Assembly (NCBI GenBank): GCA_036736205.1
Contig: DAINMX010000289.1
Location: 1 to 7,373 of the forward strand
DNA from: XYA12-FULL-58-9 sp001798605
Lineage (GTDB): Bacteria > Myxococcota > XYA12-FULL-58-9
DNA length: 7,373 bases
Direction: 5' to 3'
How positions within the stretch are numbered: position 1 is the stretch's first letter; the number at the start of each line of letters is the position of its first letter. The notes below the pieces were generated by a model that was not told the DNA's origin, ran no database searches, and saw only the letters and a program-made list of their open reading frames with translations. A program made the translations under genes and the position numbers. Positions 6,947 through 7,373 of the stretch are shown here, piece after piece.

Positions 6947-7373
6947 ATGTCATCCAAAGGCTTTTGCCACCCGAGATATGAAGAAATCATTTGCAAAAAC
7001 AAGGCAGTACTATTTACCGACGTGGTTAATTCGTCTGCTACGTTCGAGAATGTGGGTGACCTTCTGGCCACGGAGATGATACTCGAGTTTTTCGAAGTTT
7101 CTCAGCGCATCATCGAACTCCACGACGGAATGGTCGTAAAGACCACCGGGGACGGTGTCATGGCTGTCTTCGACTGCCCGGTGCAGGCCCTGCGCGTTGC
7201 AATGGCCATCCAAAGAGAGCCATCGCGGTCATTTCAGTGCAAAATCGGCATCGCCTACGGAGAAGTGGCAATGGTCGAAACGAGCATGGGCTGGGACTAT
7301 TTCGGCCAAACTGTCATCCTAGCGTCCCGCCTCCTGATGGAGCCGGGGATGATTGTGATGTCGCAGAAACTGT
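6947..7373 (+). CDS. Class III adenylate/guanylate cyclase-type protein (3'-partial)
   Basis: The first 142 codons are present; the gene runs off the right edge. The product starts MSSKGFCHPRYEEIICKNKA and enters the cyclase fold at once, with no membrane segment, so this end is cytoplasmic. Landmarks are VLFTDVVNSS (21-30) with metal-binding-type D25; VVKTTGDGVMAVF (63-75) with substrate-type K65 and second metal Asp D69; a KIGIAYGEV strand (99-107); and WDYFGQTVILASR (116-128) with D117 and R128. K65 plus D117 is the pair expected for ATP, so cAMP synthesis is the likelier activity. The Asn that normally stabilises the transition state (G-x-x-V-N-x-A-S-R) is Ile here (I124), which may lower or alter activity. 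The first 74 bases hold only 29 G or C, well below the rest of the window. Cyclase domains placed at the very N-terminus are often followed by other domains; what follows here is not visible. Confidence 0.88.
   Translation, partial: MSSKGFCHPRYEEIICKNKAVLFTDVVNSSATFENVGDLLATEMILEFFEVSQRIIELHDGMVVKTTGDGVMAVFDCPVQALRVAMAIQREPSRSFQCKIGIAYGEVAMVETSMGWDYFGQTVILASRLLMEPGMIVMSQKL

Noticed and set aside
6864..7079. A 71-codon plus-strand frame starting with TTG at the inverted repeat
   Set aside because: It overlaps the cyclase gene in another frame, lacks a ribosome binding site at its start and has no recognisable domain. The cyclase motifs are in the frame starting at 6947.

Overview
The window looks like chromosomal DNA of a myxobacterium or close relative (Myxococcota), probably from a draft or metagenomic assembly. 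The evidence is a high-GC coding style, a large secreted protein built of myxobacterial-type Cys-rich modules that ends in a MYXO-CTERM-like tail (Gly-Cys-Gly-Cys, hydrophobic stretch, six arginines), and a class III nucleotide cyclase. The taxonomic call is inference; there is no rRNA or tRNA gene.

Layout. (1) Positions 1-2380, plus strand: the 3' part of a gene for a cell-surface protein. It is open from the left edge and made of 49-50-residue six-Cys modules, shorter Cys-rich modules, one beta-rich domain, a DUF4215-type repeat and the sorting tail. It is interrupted by exactly 100 N (1835-1934) flanked by a perfect 55-bp direct repeat. The gap shifts the frame as written, but overlapping the two copies restores a single open frame. 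(2) 2381-2457: a short convergent spacer with no convincing terminator. (3) 2458-6780, minus strand: a 1440-residue protein joining an S-adenosylhomocysteine hydrolase-like module (NAD Rossmann core intact, some catalytic residues replaced) to a long beta-propeller-like region and a helical C-terminal part. (4) 6781-6946: a divergent intergenic region with a TTGGCC-ATTT-GGCCAA inverted repeat. (5) 6947 to the right edge, plus strand: the first 142 codons of a class III adenylate/guanylate cyclase-type gene with a good ribosome binding site.

The surface protein is transcribed convergently with the hydrolase-like gene and is probably unrelated to it. The hydrolase-like fusion and the cyclase gene are divergent and share one 166-bp control region, so coordinated regulation is possible but unproven. 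The most unusual item is the large fusion protein: a normally compact housekeeping enzyme fold embedded in a giant multidomain polypeptide with an altered active site. It may be a sensor or scaffold rather than the standard enzyme.
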